Shown in pieces: positions 1-8,752 of a stretch of 50,432 bases of DNA. The notes below the pieces were generated by a model. That model had not been told where the DNA came from. It saw nothing but the letters and a program-made list of their open reading frames with translations, and made no database searches. Each line of letters begins with the position of its first letter. The stretch's first letter is position 1. Source of the stretch: [Collinsella] massiliensis (GTDB taxonomy: Bacteria; Actinomycetota; Coriobacteriia; Coriobacteriales; Coriobacteriaceae); contig CAPI01000087.1 in the NCBI GenBank assembly GCA_000333815.1, forward strand, positions 1 through 50,432. Direction: 5' to 3'. The position numbers were made by a program, and so were the translations under genes.

Positions 1-668
1 GAAGCCCTGCCGGTCGCACGGGCTCGCTCCCGCCGCGCGGCGGGCGTCCGGCAGGATCGGGTCGCGTGCCGCCCCGAGACCCGCGTCGCCGCGGCGGAGC
101 GCCGTCCGGCAGGAACGGTGGCACCGACCCCCGCGTCCTCATCGTCGGCCTCGTCATCATCATCCTGCTTCTCATCGTGATCGTCCTGTTGCTGCTGCGC
201 GGGTGCGCGCCGGCGGCGTCAACCGATTCCGACGAGCCGGCTACCACGACCGTCACGACCCAGCAGGCGACGACGGGAGCGGACGACGATGCCACGGCCG
301 CGACGACGAACGCCGCCACGAGCCCGGCGACGACCGCGACCACGCCCGCCGTCCCCGATGAGACGGTCGTGGGCGTGAGCGTGGCCGACGGCGGCACCTC
401 GTGGGTCGAGATCAAGCTCGACGGCGTCTCCGTCTTCGCGGACAACGTAATCGGCCCCTTCGAGAAGGAATACACGGTGGAGGAATCCATCGAGATCACG
501 GTGAGCAGCCCGGCCGATGTGAGCGTGACCGAGAACGGCGAGACCGTGGGCTGGGACACGAAGACGGCCGGCGTCGCCAAGGTCACGATCACCGCCCCGC
601 AGCCCGCCACGCCCGCAAGCGACGCGTCCGCCGCCACGGATGAGGACGCCGCGTCCGCCGCAGCATAA
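1..668 (+). CDS. RodZ-like membrane protein, C-terminal part (5' end outside window)
   Basis: The reading frame is open to the left edge (from base 3), so the GTG at 66 is probably internal and the gene starts upstream. From the GTG the protein has a basic Pro/Arg/Gly stretch, one transmembrane helix at about residues 24-45, a Thr/Ala/Asp-rich extracytoplasmic linker (about 50-95), and a beta-rich domain at about 100-180. That domain matches the DUF4115 fold found at the C-terminus of RodZ, with Trp-Val-Glu-Ile-Lys and Gly-Pro-Phe motifs. RodZ links MreB to the wall elongation machinery. The N-terminal HTH_25 domain would lie outside the window and cannot be checked. It ends 31 bp before yajQ. 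Confidence 0.6.
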   Translation, partial: SPAGRTGSLPPRGGRPAGSGRVPPRDPRRRGGAPSGRNGGTDPRVLIVGLVIIILLLIVIVLLLLRGCAPAASTDSDEPATTTVTTQQATTGADDDATAATTNAATSPATTATTPAVPDETVVGVSVADGGTSWVEIKLDGVSVFADNVIGPFEKEYTVEESIEITVSSPADVSVTENGETVGWDTKTAGVAKVTITAPQPATPASDASAATDEDAASAAA

Positions 669-699
669 CGACCCGCATACCCAGACCTAGGAGGTACCC

Positions 700-1197
700 A
701 TGGCCAAGGAATCGAGCTTCGACGTCGTCTCGCAGGTTGACATGCAGGAGGTCGACAACGCCTACCAGCAGACCGCGCGCGAGATCTCGCAGCGCTACGA
801 CCTGAAGGATTCCGGCTCCACCATCGACCTGTCCAAGGGCGACCGCACCATCACCATCGTGGCGCCCGCCGACTTCGTCTCGAAGCAGATCACCGATGTG
901 CTCAACTCGAAGCTCATCAAGCGCGGTATCGACATCAAGGCTGTCCGCTGGGATGCGCCCCAGGCCGCGTCCGGCGGGAGCGTCCGCGTGGTGGGTCGCA
1001 TCATCGACGGCATCGACCAGGAGACGGCCAAGAAGATCAACCGCGACGTCAAGGCGCTCAAGCTCAAGTGCAAGATCACGATCGAGTCCGACAAGCTGCG
1101 CGTGACGTCCGCCTCGAAGGACACCCTGCAGGAGGTCATCGGCTTCTTGCGCGACCAGGACTACGGCCAGCCGCTGCAGTTCACGAACTACCGATAG
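700..1197 (+). CDS. yajQ: YajQ family nucleotide-binding protein (DUF520)
   Basis: This is a 165-residue protein of the usual YajQ length. It opens with the family signature (Ser-Phe-Asp-Val-Val-Ser, then Asp-Asn-Ala and Arg-Tyr-Asp-Leu-Lys-Asp) and ends with Gln-Phe-Thr-Asn-Tyr-Arg. Family members have tandem ferredoxin-like folds, and some bind cyclic-di-GMP or nucleic acid. The role in this organism is unknown. The start ATG has a strong AGGAGG box about 6 bp upstream. It lies between the RodZ-like gene and rimO and is probably co-transcribed with them. Confidence 0.95.
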   Translation: MAKESSFDVVSQVDMQEVDNAYQQTAREISQRYDLKDSGSTIDLSKGDRTITIVAPADFVSKQITDVLNSKLIKRGIDIKAVRWDAPQAASGGSVRVVGRIIDGIDQETAKKINRDVKALKLKCKITIESDKLRVTSASKDTLQEVIGFLRDQDYGQPLQFTNYR

Positions 1198-1239
1198 CGA
1201 GCCTTGCGCCCGGTGCGGGCGAAGATGAGGATGGAGACC

Positions 1240-2592
1240 ATGGCAGAAGAGATGCGCGATGCGCTCGGCGCGGTGTACTACGTCACGCTCGGGTGCGCGA
1301 AGAACGAGGTGGACACCGACCGCATGCGGTCGCTTCTCCGCTCGGCTGGCTACGAGGAGGCGTTCGACACCGGTGATGCGGACATCGCGCTCGTGAACAC
1401 CTGCTCCTTCCTCGCCTCGGCGACGGAGGAGAGCATCGAGGCCACGCTCGCGCTCGCCGAGGAGTCCGCCGACGGCGTACGCTCCCTGCCCATCGTGATG
1501 TGCGGGTGCGTCCCCTCCCGTTACGGCGACGACCTCCCGCCCGAGCTGCCCGAGGTGGCAGCCTTCGTCAAGACCGACGAGGAGGACGCGATCGTCTCGG
1601 TCGTGGACGGCGTCCTCGGCGTCGAGCGCGCCACGCCGCCTTTCGTGCCGGATGTGAAGCGCACGGTCGAGGGCTCCGTGGCCTACGTGAAGATCTCCGA
1701 CGGCTGCGACCGCTTCTGCAGCTTCTGTGCGATCCCCTACATCCGCGGCCGGTATCGCAGCCGCGCTTGGGAGGACATTCGCTCCGAGGTAGTCGACCTG
1801 GTGGGGGAGGGCGTCCGCGAGATCGTGCTCATCGGCCAGGACACGGGCATCTGGGGCGAGGACTTCGCCGAAGACGTCGCCGGTCCGCGCACGCTCGCGC
1901 AGCTGCTCGTCGCCGTCGCGGAGGCGGTGCGCCCCGAGCGCGTCTGGGTGCGCGTGCTGTACCTGCAGCCCGAGGGCATGACCGACGAGCTCATCGCCGC
2001 GATCCGAGACACGCCCGAGGTCGTCCCCTATATCGACATCCCCGTGCAGCACTGCTCGGCCCGCGTGCTCAAGGCCATGAACCGCACCGGGTCGGAGGAG
2101 GAGCTCGACGCGCTCTTCGCGCGCCTGCGCCGTGAGATCCCCGGCATGATCCTGCGCACGACCTACCTCGTGGGCTTCCCGGGTGAGACCTTCGAGGAGC
2201 ATGAGCGCATGCTCGCCTTCATGGATCGCAACGGCTTCGACTACACGAGCGTCTTCGCGTTCTCGCCAGAGGACGGCACGCGCGCGGCGAAGATGGACGG
2301 GCAGCTCGACGATGACGAGAAGCTCGAGCGCACCCAGGCCGCCCAGGACCTCGCCGAGGCCCTTGGTTTCGCCGCGACCGCCGCGCACGTTGGCGAGCGC
2401 GCCGAGGTGATCGTCGACGGCATCGAGGAGACCGACGAGGGCGTCGAGCTCATCGGCCATGCCTGGTTCCAGGCGCCCGATTCGGACGGCGCCGTCCATC
2501 TCGATGCGACCGAGGCGACCGTTGGTGATATCGTAGAGGTCGAATTCACAGACAGTTTCTGCTACGAGCTCGTCGGGCACGTGGTGGGATAG
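1240..2592 (+). CDS. rimO: Ribosomal protein S12 methylthiotransferase RimO
   Basis: RimO adds a methylthio group to an aspartate of ribosomal protein S12. The 450-residue product has the N-terminal UPF0004 cysteines (Thr-Leu-Gly-Cys-Ala-Lys-Asn near residue 18, Asn-Thr-Cys-Ser, Cys-Gly-Cys). It then has the radical-SAM Cys-x3-Cys-x2-Cys motif at residues 156-163 with the following Pro-Tyr-Ile-Arg-Gly, and a C-terminal TRAM-like domain. The Leu-Gly-Cys-Ala-Lys-Asn-Glu-Val pattern separates it from MiaB. The frame opens upstream at 1204, but ATG 1240 has GGAG/GAGG sequence in front and is preferred. A second methylthiotransferase, miaB, lies about 6.5 kb downstream. Confidence 0.93.
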   Translation: MAEEMRDALGAVYYVTLGCAKNEVDTDRMRSLLRSAGYEEAFDTGDADIALVNTCSFLASATEESIEATLALAEESADGVRSLPIVMCGCVPSRYGDDLPPELPEVAAFVKTDEEDAIVSVVDGVLGVERATPPFVPDVKRTVEGSVAYVKISDGCDRFCSFCAIPYIRGRYRSRAWEDIRSEVVDLVGEGVREIVLIGQDTGIWGEDFAEDVAGPRTLAQLLVAVAEAVRPERVWVRVLYLQPEGMTDELIAAIRDTPEVVPYIDIPVQHCSARVLKAMNRTGSEEELDALFARLRREIPGMILRTTYLVGFPGETFEEHERMLAFMDRNGFDYTSVFAFSPEDGTRAAKMDGQLDDDEKLERTQAAQDLAEALGFAATAAHVGERAEVIVDGIEETDEGVELIGHAWFQAPDSDGAVHLDATEATVGDIVEVEFTDSFCYELVGHVVG

Positions 2593-2602
2593 CGAGGGGA
2601 AC

Positions 2603-3229
2603 ATGGAATCGAAGACCACCGCGCCGCAGGCGGACCAAGCGGGCATCTGGACGCCGGCGAACATCGTCACCTGCGTGCGCATCGCGTTCATCCCGGTGTT
2701 CATGGTGCTCGCGAAGCTCTCCTGCGTGCAGGCGGGCGCCGTGTACCTGCAGGCGCCCGCGATCGCCGCGTTCGCGCTCTACGTGCTCTTGAGCTTGACC
2801 GATAAGCTCGACGGGTACCTCGCCCGCTCGCGCGGCCAGATCACGGATTTCGGCAAGTTCCTCGACCCCATCGCCGACAAGCTCCTCGTCTTCTCGGCGC
2901 TCCTCGTCCTGCTCGAGCAGGGCTTGGTGAGCGTGTGGTTCGTGTTCATCATCCTGCTCCGCGAGTTCCTCGTGAGCGCGCTGCGCATGGTGGCGGGCGC
3001 CAAGGGCATCGTCATCGCCGCGGACACGCTCGGAAAATGGAAGACCGCGGTGACCATGGTGTCGCTGTGCGGCTACTTCCTGGCGATCGCGTTCGCCGCC
3101 TCGGGCGGGGTGTACGTCGCGGCATGGATCCTCATCGCGGCGCAGGTGCTCATGGTCGTCGCGGTGGTTCTGACGGTCGTCTCCGGTATCCAGTATTTCT
3201 GGAACGGCCGGGACGTCATCTTCTCGTAA
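2603..3229 (+). CDS. pgsA: CDP-diacylglycerol--glycerol-3-phosphate 3-phosphatidyltransferase
   Basis: The enzyme makes phosphatidylglycerol phosphate from CDP-diacylglycerol and glycerol-3-phosphate in the membrane. The 208-residue product carries the CDP-alcohol phosphotransferase motif in full: Asp-Gly-Tyr-Leu-Ala-Arg, then after about eight residues Gly-x3-Asp-x3-Asp. It has about five or six hydrophobic helices. It begins 10 bp after rimO with a GAGGGG box. A second family member lies at 23677-24396. This copy has the closer match to classical PgsA in order and size, so the gene symbol is given here. Confidence 0.88.
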   Translation: MESKTTAPQADQAGIWTPANIVTCVRIAFIPVFMVLAKLSCVQAGAVYLQAPAIAAFALYVLLSLTDKLDGYLARSRGQITDFGKFLDPIADKLLVFSALLVLLEQGLVSVWFVFIILLREFLVSALRMVAGAKGIVIAADTLGKWKTAVTMVSLCGYFLAIAFAASGGVYVAAWILIAAQVLMVVAVVLTVVSGIQYFWNGRDVIFS

Positions 3230-3239
3230 AGGGGCGCAC

Positions 3240-3731
3240 ATGTCCGATCTTGAAGCCAGGGCAGAGGAGCGTGCGCGCGAGCTCGTCGAGCGCTGCACGG
3301 CGCGCGGGGTGACCGTCGCCACGGCGGAATCGTGCACCGCGGGCATGGTGGCCTCGACCATCGCCGACATCCCCGGTGCGTCGTCGGTGCTGCGTGGCGG
3401 GGCCGTGACCTACGTCGACGAGGTGAAGCACGAGCTCATCGGCGTTGCCACCGAGACGCTCGAGCGGTTCACCGCCGTGTCGGATGTGTGCGCCGCCGAG
3501 ATGGCGCAGGGTGCGCGCGAGCGCTTCAAGGTGACGTGCGCGGTGAGCACGACGGGCTATGCGGGGCCGGACGGCGGTACCGCGGACGATCCGGTGGGCA
3601 CCGTGTACTTCGGCCTCGCGACGCCCGACGGGGTGCGCACCGACCGCCGGTGCTTCGAGGGCGGTCGCCAGGATGTGCGCCGCGCCGCGTGCTGCCACGC
3701 GCTCGAGTTGCTGCTCGACGCGATCGGATAA
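3240..3731 (+). CDS. pncC: Stand-alone CinA C-terminal domain, nicotinamide-nucleotide amidohydrolase
   Basis: The 163-residue protein is the CinA/PncC amidohydrolase domain without the N-terminal MoaB-like domain of full CinA. Visible signatures are Thr-Ala-Glu-Ser-Cys-Thr-Ala-Gly near residue 27, a Ser-Val-Leu-Arg-Gly-Gly-Ala segment, Thr-Gly-Tyr-Ala-Gly-Pro-Asp-Gly-Gly, and Pro-Val-Gly-Thr-Val-Tyr. The domain deamidates nicotinamide mononucleotide in NAD salvage. The position directly before recA is the classical cinA-recA neighbourhood. A separate recA promoter follows, so the two need not be co-regulated. Confidence 0.9.
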   Translation: MSDLEARAEERARELVERCTARGVTVATAESCTAGMVASTIADIPGASSVLRGGAVTYVDEVKHELIGVATETLERFTAVSDVCAAEMAQGARERFKVTCAVSTTGYAGPDGGTADDPVGTVYFGLATPDGVRTDRRCFEGGRQDVRRAACCHALELLLDAIG

Positions 3732-3892
3732 GGCGGTCGCTGTTTTGCGTGCGCATCGGGGAGCGCTTCGGCCTCTTGTCGGCCTCGCCTGCCGTGCATG
3801 ATGTGCTTGCGCTGGAGATTTCGCCCGGGTGGTTCGCACTGGTATGGGTTCCTTGACGCGATAAGGCTCCGTTTGCCCAGGATCGTGCCGGT

Positions 3893-3958
3893 GTGCCAGC
3901 CCCGTGCAAGGTTCGGGCAAGGTTGGTGCAAGGCTTGTGCCAGGTTCCTGTCAGGTCG
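3893..3958. repeat. Six-unit tandem repeat of 11 bp upstream of the recA promoter
   Basis: Six head-to-tail units of exactly 11 bp begin at 3893, 3904, 3915, 3926, 3937 and 3948. Four of them fit KGGCAAGG/GTGCMAGG followed by a pyrimidine-rich spacer, and the first and last are degenerate. The 309-bp gap between cinA (ends 3731) and recA (4041) contains this array and the recA promoter. I see no gene in it. The array ends 25 bp before the -35 hexamer. An 11-bp period places every unit on about the same face of the helix, as in direct-repeat sites for winged-helix activators, but no binding protein is known. Confidence 0.75.
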
Positions 3959-3983
3959 CCTGTGTATGATGCACGTAATCCGC

Positions 3984-4012
3984 TTGACGGCGAACAGCTG
4001 TTCGCGTATGAT
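3984..4012 (+). promoter_or_regulatory. recA promoter with embedded LexA (SOS) box
   Basis: The hexamers TTGACG (3984-3989) and TATGAT (4007-4012) are separated by 17 bp. The spacer contains a perfect Gram-positive-type SOS box, CGAAC-AGCT-GTTCG, at 3991-4004. LexA bound there would cover the space between -35 and -10. The lexA gene itself is in this window at 13596-14234. A ribosome-binding site GAGGAGG follows at about 4030-4035. Confidence 0.92.
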
Positions 4013-4040
4013 GGCAGCGGCAACCTAAGAGGAGGATTCC

Positions 4041-5156
4041 ATGGCGAAGAGCTCAGGCCCGGTCAAAACCATCCACGAACGCACCTATGGCGAGGAGCGC
4101 GATAAGATGATCGACGCCACGAAGGCGGAGATCGAGAAGAAGTTCGGCACCGGGTCCATCATGCGGTTCGGTGACGGCGGCCCGGAGATGGAGATCGAGG
4201 CCATCCCCACCGGCGCGCTCTCCCTCGATGCCGCGCTCGGCATCGGCGGCGTCCCGCGCGGGCGCATCATCGAGATCTACGGCCCCGAGTCCTCGGGCAA
4301 GACCACGCTCTCGCTTGAGATCCTTGCCGAGGCCCAGGCTGCGGGCGGCGTCGTGGCGTTCATCGACGCAGAGCACGCGCTCGACCCCGCCTACGCCGCG
4401 CGCATCGGCGTCGACATCGACGAGGTGCTCATCTCTCAGCCCGATACGGGCGAGCAGGCGCTCGAGATCTGCGACATGCTCGTGCGCTCCGGTGCCATCG
4501 ATGCCGTCGTGATCGACTCCGTCGCCGCGCTCGTCCCGCGCGCCGAGATCGAGGGCGAGATCGGCGATTCCTCCGTCGGCCTGCAGGCGCGCCTCATGAG
4601 CCAGGCGCTCCGCAAGCTCGCGGGCTCGCTCGCGAAGTCGAACACCACCTGCATCTTCATCAACCAGCTGCGCGAGAAGATCGGCGTCATGTTCGGCAAC
4701 CCCGAGACCACGACGGGCGGCCGCGCGCTCAAGTTCTTCTCGTCGGTCCGCATCGAGATCCGCCGCATCGAGAGCATCAAGGTCAAGGATGACATCGTCG
4801 GCAACCGCGTGCGCTGCAAGGTCGTCAAGAACAAGGTCGCGGCGCCGTTCAAGACCGCTGAGTTCGACATCATGTACGGCACGGGCATCTCGAAGGAGGG
4901 CTCGATTCTGGACATGGGCGTGGACTACGGTATCGTCACGAAGTCCGGTGCCTGGTATACGTACGATTCGGAGCGCTTGGGCCAGGGCCGCGAGGCGGCG
5001 AAGGAATTCCTCAAGATCCATCCCGAGCTGAGCGACGAGATCGAGCACAAGGTGCGCATCGCATGCGGCCTCGACTTTTCCGACGAGTCCACGGGGGATG
5101 CCGTGATCGTCGACGAGGACATTGACGCGGCCGATACCGCGTCCGCGCGTAGCTGA
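4041..5156 (+). CDS. recA: Recombinase RecA
   Basis: RecA forms filaments on single-stranded DNA, drives strand exchange, and stimulates LexA self-cleavage. The 371-residue product has the Walker A motif Gly-Pro-Glu-Ser-Ser-Gly-Lys-Thr at 81-88, the Asp-Ala-Glu-His-Ala-Leu-Asp segment, and the loop Asn-Gln-Leu-Arg-Glu-Lys-Ile-Gly. An acidic C-terminal tail follows. It is about 20 residues longer at the N-terminus than E. coli RecA, and no intein is present. It is transcribed from the SOS promoter just upstream and is followed 11 bp later by recX. Confidence 0.98.
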   Translation: MAKSSGPVKTIHERTYGEERDKMIDATKAEIEKKFGTGSIMRFGDGGPEMEIEAIPTGALSLDAALGIGGVPRGRIIEIYGPESSGKTTLSLEILAEAQAAGGVVAFIDAEHALDPAYAARIGVDIDEVLISQPDTGEQALEICDMLVRSGAIDAVVIDSVAALVPRAEIEGEIGDSSVGLQARLMSQALRKLAGSLAKSNTTCIFINQLREKIGVMFGNPETTTGGRALKFFSSVRIEIRRIESIKVKDDIVGNRVRCKVVKNKVAAPFKTAEFDIMYGTGISKEGSILDMGVDYGIVTKSGAWYTYDSERLGQGREAAKEFLKIHPELSDEIEHKVRIACGLDFSDESTGDAVIVDEDIDAADTASARS

Positions 5157-5167
5157 GCCTGTTAGAC

Positions 5168-5863
5168 ATGGAACAGCCCGTCTCGGACATCGCGTTCCAT
5201 TTCCCCGATCGCCGCGAGATAGCAGCGGCCGCGTCGAGCGGTAGGGGTCGTCCACGCGCCCAGGTGATCTTTCATCTTGAAGGTGAAGGGGGGCGCGAAC
5301 CCGAGCAGCGCGTGCACTGGGTACCCGCGCGCGTCGCCAGAAGCTTTGAACACGACCACCCCGAGCCCCCCTGTCCGTATCGGGAGGCTCGGGAGGCGCT
5401 CGAGACCCGCGAGAACAAGCTCTGCCTTGCCGCCCTCACCGAGATGCTCGGTCGGCGCGACTACGGCGCGGAGGAGGCGCGGCGCAAGCTACGCCACGCG
5501 GGCTTTCGCGCCTCCGCGATCGATCACGCCCTCGAGCGCGCCCAGGAGCTTCGCTTCCTCGATGAGGAGCGCTTCCTCGTGTCCTATATCGAGGAGCGCC
5601 TGCGCAGGGGGTGGGGGAGGCTCAAGATCGAGGCAGACCTTCGCCAGCGCGGCTCGGACCCCCATATGCTCCCGGGGTATCCCGATCGCTTCTTCTCGGC
5701 CGAAGACGATCTCGAGCGGGCCTGCGCGGCGCTTGCGCGCAAAGCCGTTCCCGAGCGGAATGCCTTCGAGCGGCTCGTCCGCCATCTCATGGGCAAAGGG
5801 TTCCCGTATCGCATAGCCGCGCAGGCAGTTCGCATACGCCTCGATGAGGAGGAATCTGCGTGA
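5168..5863 (+). CDS. recX: RecA regulator RecX
   Basis: RecX binds RecA filaments and limits their activity. The 231-residue protein has an N-terminal part of about 75 residues with no recognisable match, then the RecX three-helix repeats: Leu-x2-Arg-Asp-Tyr-x4-Ala-x3-Leu near 95-105, Phe-Leu-Asp-Glu-Glu-Arg-Phe, and a closing Lys-Gly-Phe-Pro-Tyr-x-Ile. Location directly after recA and inside the same SOS transcription unit supports the call. No strong ribosome-binding site is visible, so translation may be weak or coupled. Confidence 0.87.
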   Translation: MEQPVSDIAFHFPDRREIAAAASSGRGRPRAQVIFHLEGEGGREPEQRVHWVPARVARSFEHDHPEPPCPYREAREALETRENKLCLAALTEMLGRRDYGAEEARRKLRHAGFRASAIDHALERAQELRFLDEERFLVSYIEERLRRGWGRLKIEADLRQRGSDPHMLPGYPDRFFSAEDDLERACAALARKAVPERNAFERLVRHLMGKGFPYRIAAQAVRIRLDEEESA

Positions 5864-5911
5864 GGCGCCGTGTGATCCTTGCGTAAACGCCCCGCGCGCC
5901 GATCGCGTCAA

Positions 5912-5950
5912 TTGACAGGTTCTACATAAATTCGTAGGATGAACTTGTCA
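5912..5950 (+). promoter_or_regulatory. rny promoter overlapped by an inverted repeat
   Basis: TTGACA (5912-5917) and TAGGAT (5935-5940) are 17 bp apart. This is the best sigma-70-type match in the 230-bp gap before rny. A 10-bp inverted repeat overlaps it: TGACAGGTTC at 5913-5922 and GAACTTGTCA at 5941-5950, matching at nine of ten positions around an 18-bp centre. Most of the dyad lies upstream of the expected transcription start, so it looks like an operator rather than an RNA hairpin. The remaining leader to the rny start is about 145 nt, in which I see no other clear element. Confidence 0.65.
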
Positions 5951-6093
5951 TTTGTCTTGCGATGCACACTCATCTTCGATGAGATGCCGTGTTGATAGCA
6001 TAACTTCATATTGGGTGTTCAGACCTTGCAAATGTCAGGGGCGCTACACGCGCCCCGCAATCATGATGAATGCAATGTATAGAGGAGTTTGGC

Positions 6094-7647
6094 ATGGAGA
6101 TCGTTATCGGCATCATCGGCGGCCTCGTGGTGGGCGCCATCATTGCCGTGCTCGCCATGCGCAACGCGAAGAACGGGAGCCTCCGCGAGGCCGACTCGAA
6201 GATCGAGTCGGCGCGCCTTGAGGCGGACCAGATGATCGGCGATGCGCAGCGCACGGCAGAGACGCTCAAAAAGGAAGCGCTGCTCGAGGCAAAGGAAGAG
6301 ATCATCCAGAACAAGCAGGCGGCCGAGGCGGAGGAGAAGCAGCGCAAGCGCGAGCTCCGCACCCTCGAGAACCGCATCATGCAGCGCGAGGAGTCGCTCG
6401 ACCGTCGCAACGACGCCCTCGACAAGCGCGAGCACCAGCTCTCGAGCCAGGCGGGCCAGGTCGAGAAGCGCAGCCGCGAGCTCGACGAGCTCATCGGCAA
6501 GCAGACCAAGGAGCTCGAGCGCATCTCCGAGCTCACGCGTGACGACGCTCATCGCGAGCTGCTCGACAAGGTGCGCGGTGAGGTGACCCACGAGGCCGCC
6601 ACGATCATCCGCGACTCCGAGCAGCGCGTGAAGGCCGAGTGCCAGAAGACGGCGCAGCGGATCCTCTCCACGGCCATCCAGCGCTGCGCGGCGGATCACA
6701 CCGCCGAGGTCACTGTCACCTCGGTGCACATCCCCTCGGACGACCTCAAGGGCCGCATCATCGGTCGCGAGGGCCGCAACATCCGCACGTTCGAGCAGGT
6801 GTCCGGCGTGAACCTCGTCATCGACGACACGCCCGAGACCGTCGTGCTCTCGAGCTTCGATCCCGTGCGCCGCGAGACCGCCCGCGTCGCCCTGGAGAAC
6901 CTCATCGCCGACGGCCGCATCCATCCCGCCCGCATCGAGGAGATGTACAAGAAGGCCTCCGAGCTCGTGCAGCAGCGCGTGCGCGAGGCCGGCGAGCAGG
7001 CCGCCTTCGATACCGGCTTCCATGACCTGCATCCCGAGCTCGTGAAGACGCTCGGCGCCCTGCGCTACCGCACCTCGTTCGGCCAGAACGTCCTCAACCA
7101 CTCCGTCGAGGTCGCCGAGCTCGCCGGCATCATGGCCTCCGAGCTCGGGCTCGATCCCGTGCCCGCCCGCCGTGCCGGCCTCCTGCACGACCTCGGCAAG
7201 GCGATCGACCATGAGGTCGACGGCCCGCATGCCGTGATCGGCGCGGACCTCGCCCGCCGCTACGGCGAGAAGCCCGAGATTGTCCACGCCATCGAGGCGC
7301 ACCACACCGATGTCGAGCCTAACACGGTCCTCGACATGCTCGTCATGGCGGCCGACGCCATCTCGGCCTCGCGTCCCGGCGCGCGCCGCGAGTCCTTCGA
7401 GAACTACGTCAAACGCCTCGAGCAGCTCGAGGCCATCGCGAACGCCCACGAGGGCGTGGAGCGCACCTTCGCCATGCAGGCGGGGCGCGAGGTCCACGTC
7501 ATGGTGCAGCCCGAGAAGATCTCCGACGCCGAGGCCACCGTGCTCGCGCACGACATCGCCCATCAGATCGAGGAAGAGATGGAATACCCCGGTCAGGTGC
7601 GCGTCGTCGTGATCCGCGAGAGCCGCGCCGTCGATATCGCGAAGTAG
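6094..7647 (+). CDS. rny: Ribonuclease Y
   Basis: RNase Y is the membrane-anchored endoribonuclease that starts mRNA decay. The 517-residue product has an N-terminal transmembrane helix (about 3-22) and a long charged coiled coil (about 30-180). A KH domain follows with Gly-Arg-Ile-Ile-Gly-Arg-Glu-Gly-Arg-Asn. Next is an HD domain with the His-Asp pair at 365-366 in Leu-Leu-His-Asp-Leu-Gly-Lys. The frame extends to 6070, but ATG 6094 has GAGGAG seven bases upstream and begins directly with the membrane helix. A GHKL-type ATPase gene follows after 9 bp. Confidence 0.97.
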   Translation: MEIVIGIIGGLVVGAIIAVLAMRNAKNGSLREADSKIESARLEADQMIGDAQRTAETLKKEALLEAKEEIIQNKQAAEAEEKQRKRELRTLENRIMQREESLDRRNDALDKREHQLSSQAGQVEKRSRELDELIGKQTKELERISELTRDDAHRELLDKVRGEVTHEAATIIRDSEQRVKAECQKTAQRILSTAIQRCAADHTAEVTVTSVHIPSDDLKGRIIGREGRNIRTFEQVSGVNLVIDDTPETVVLSSFDPVRRETARVALENLIADGRIHPARIEEMYKKASELVQQRVREAGEQAAFDTGFHDLHPELVKTLGALRYRTSFGQNVLNHSVEVAELAGIMASELGLDPVPARRAGLLHDLGKAIDHEVDGPHAVIGADLARRYGEKPEIVHAIEAHHTDVEPNTVLDMLVMAADAISASRPGARRESFENYVKRLEQLEAIANAHEGVERTFAMQAGREVHVMVQPEKISDAEATVLAHDIAHQIEEEMEYPGQVRVVVIRESRAVDIAK

Positions 7648-7656
7648 CAGCGTCCT

Positions 7657-8739
7657 ATGGCGGAGCAAGACAATCTCATCTCGTTCATCGCCTCGATGAC
7701 CGGCGAGGGGAACCTCCGGGTGGAGGAGAACCTCGGTGAGGGCTATGTCCGCCTGCGCGTGGCCGAGGCCGAGCGCAGGCAGGCAAAGCATGATATCCAG
7801 CATGTCGAGGACATCGTGATCGAGATGCTGCGCAACGCCCGCGACGCACATGCCACGGCGCTCTATGTCGCCACCGTGAAAGAGGGGGGTCAGCGCACCC
7901 TCCTCTTTCTTGATAACGGCTGCGGCATCCCGCGCGATATGCATGAGCGGATCTTCGACGCCCGCGTGACCTCGAAGCTCGAATCCATGAAGATGGACCG
8001 CTGGGGTGTCCACGGCCGCGGCATGGCGCTCTACTCCATCCGCGAGAATACGCAGGAGGCCTGCGTCATGACCTCCGCGCCCGGTCTGGGCTCCGCGTTC
8101 CGCGTCCTCGTCGACACGAGCGAGCTGCCCGAGCGCGCCGACCAGTCTACCTGGCCGCAGGCGGCGCGCGACGAGGAGCGCAAGTGGGCCTGCGTGAAGG
8201 GGCCGCACAACATCATCCGCACCGTCTGCGAGTTCGCCCTCGAGGAGGAGCCGGGCTGCGAGGTGTACCTTGGGAGCCCTGCGGAGATCGCCGCGACGCT
8301 CTATTCCCATGCGTCGGGATTGCTCGACACCCAGCAGCTGCTCTTCGTGGATTCCGAGTCGTCGCTGCCCGTCGTCTCACGGCTTGCGTTCGCTGCCGAT
8401 GCCGCGGATTTCATGCGCATCGCCGCCACGCTCGGCATCCAGATCTCGGAGCGCACGGCGCACCGGATCCTGAGCGGATCCATCAAGCCCGTCCGCAGCG
8501 TCTCTTCCCGGCTGCTTCGCCGCCGGAAGCCCCAGACAGCCCCCGCGACCGTCGATCTCAGCCGTGACCGCCGCGGCCTCAAGATCGCCCCGGACGACCT
8601 CGGGTCGTTCTCGCGCGCACTCGAGCGCGATTTCGGGGACCTCGCCGAGCGCTACTACCTCACGCTGTCCGCCGATCCCAAGATCCGCGTCGGACGCGAT
8701 GCGATCACCGTGACCTTCCCGATCCAAAACGCCGAATAA
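7657..8739 (+). CDS. Stand-alone GHKL (HATPase_c) ATP-binding protein of unknown role
   Basis: The 360-residue protein has a Bergerat ATP-binding fold without any kinase, sensor or DNA-topology domain. Visible motifs are the N box (Glu56, Asn60, Asp63 in a Met-Leu-Arg-Asn-Ala-Arg-Asp-Ala context), the G1 box Asp-Asn-Gly-Cys-Gly-Ile-Pro at 86-92, and a G2-like Gly-Val-His-Gly-Arg-Gly-Met-Ala at 117-124. The C-terminal half has a possible helix-turn-helix around 248-277 followed by a basic Arg-Arg-Arg-Lys stretch, suggesting nucleic-acid contact. It begins 9 bp after rny and precedes spoVS and miaB. A role tied to RNA metabolism is inferred only from these neighbours. Confidence 0.75.
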   Translation: MAEQDNLISFIASMTGEGNLRVEENLGEGYVRLRVAEAERRQAKHDIQHVEDIVIEMLRNARDAHATALYVATVKEGGQRTLLFLDNGCGIPRDMHERIFDARVTSKLESMKMDRWGVHGRGMALYSIRENTQEACVMTSAPGLGSAFRVLVDTSELPERADQSTWPQAARDEERKWACVKGPHNIIRTVCEFALEEEPGCEVYLGSPAEIAATLYSHASGLLDTQQLLFVDSESSLPVVSRLAFAADAADFMRIAATLGIQISERTAHRILSGSIKPVRSVSSRLLRRRKPQTAPATVDLSRDRRGLKIAPDDLGSFSRALERDFGDLAERYYLTLSADPKIRVGRDAITVTFPIQNAE

Positions 8740-8752
8740 GCTGGATAGCTGC

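Noticed and set aside
3240-3731. CinA as a truncated gene
   Set aside because: The amidohydrolase domain is complete, has its own start with neighbouring spacing, and stand-alone PncC proteins are common.
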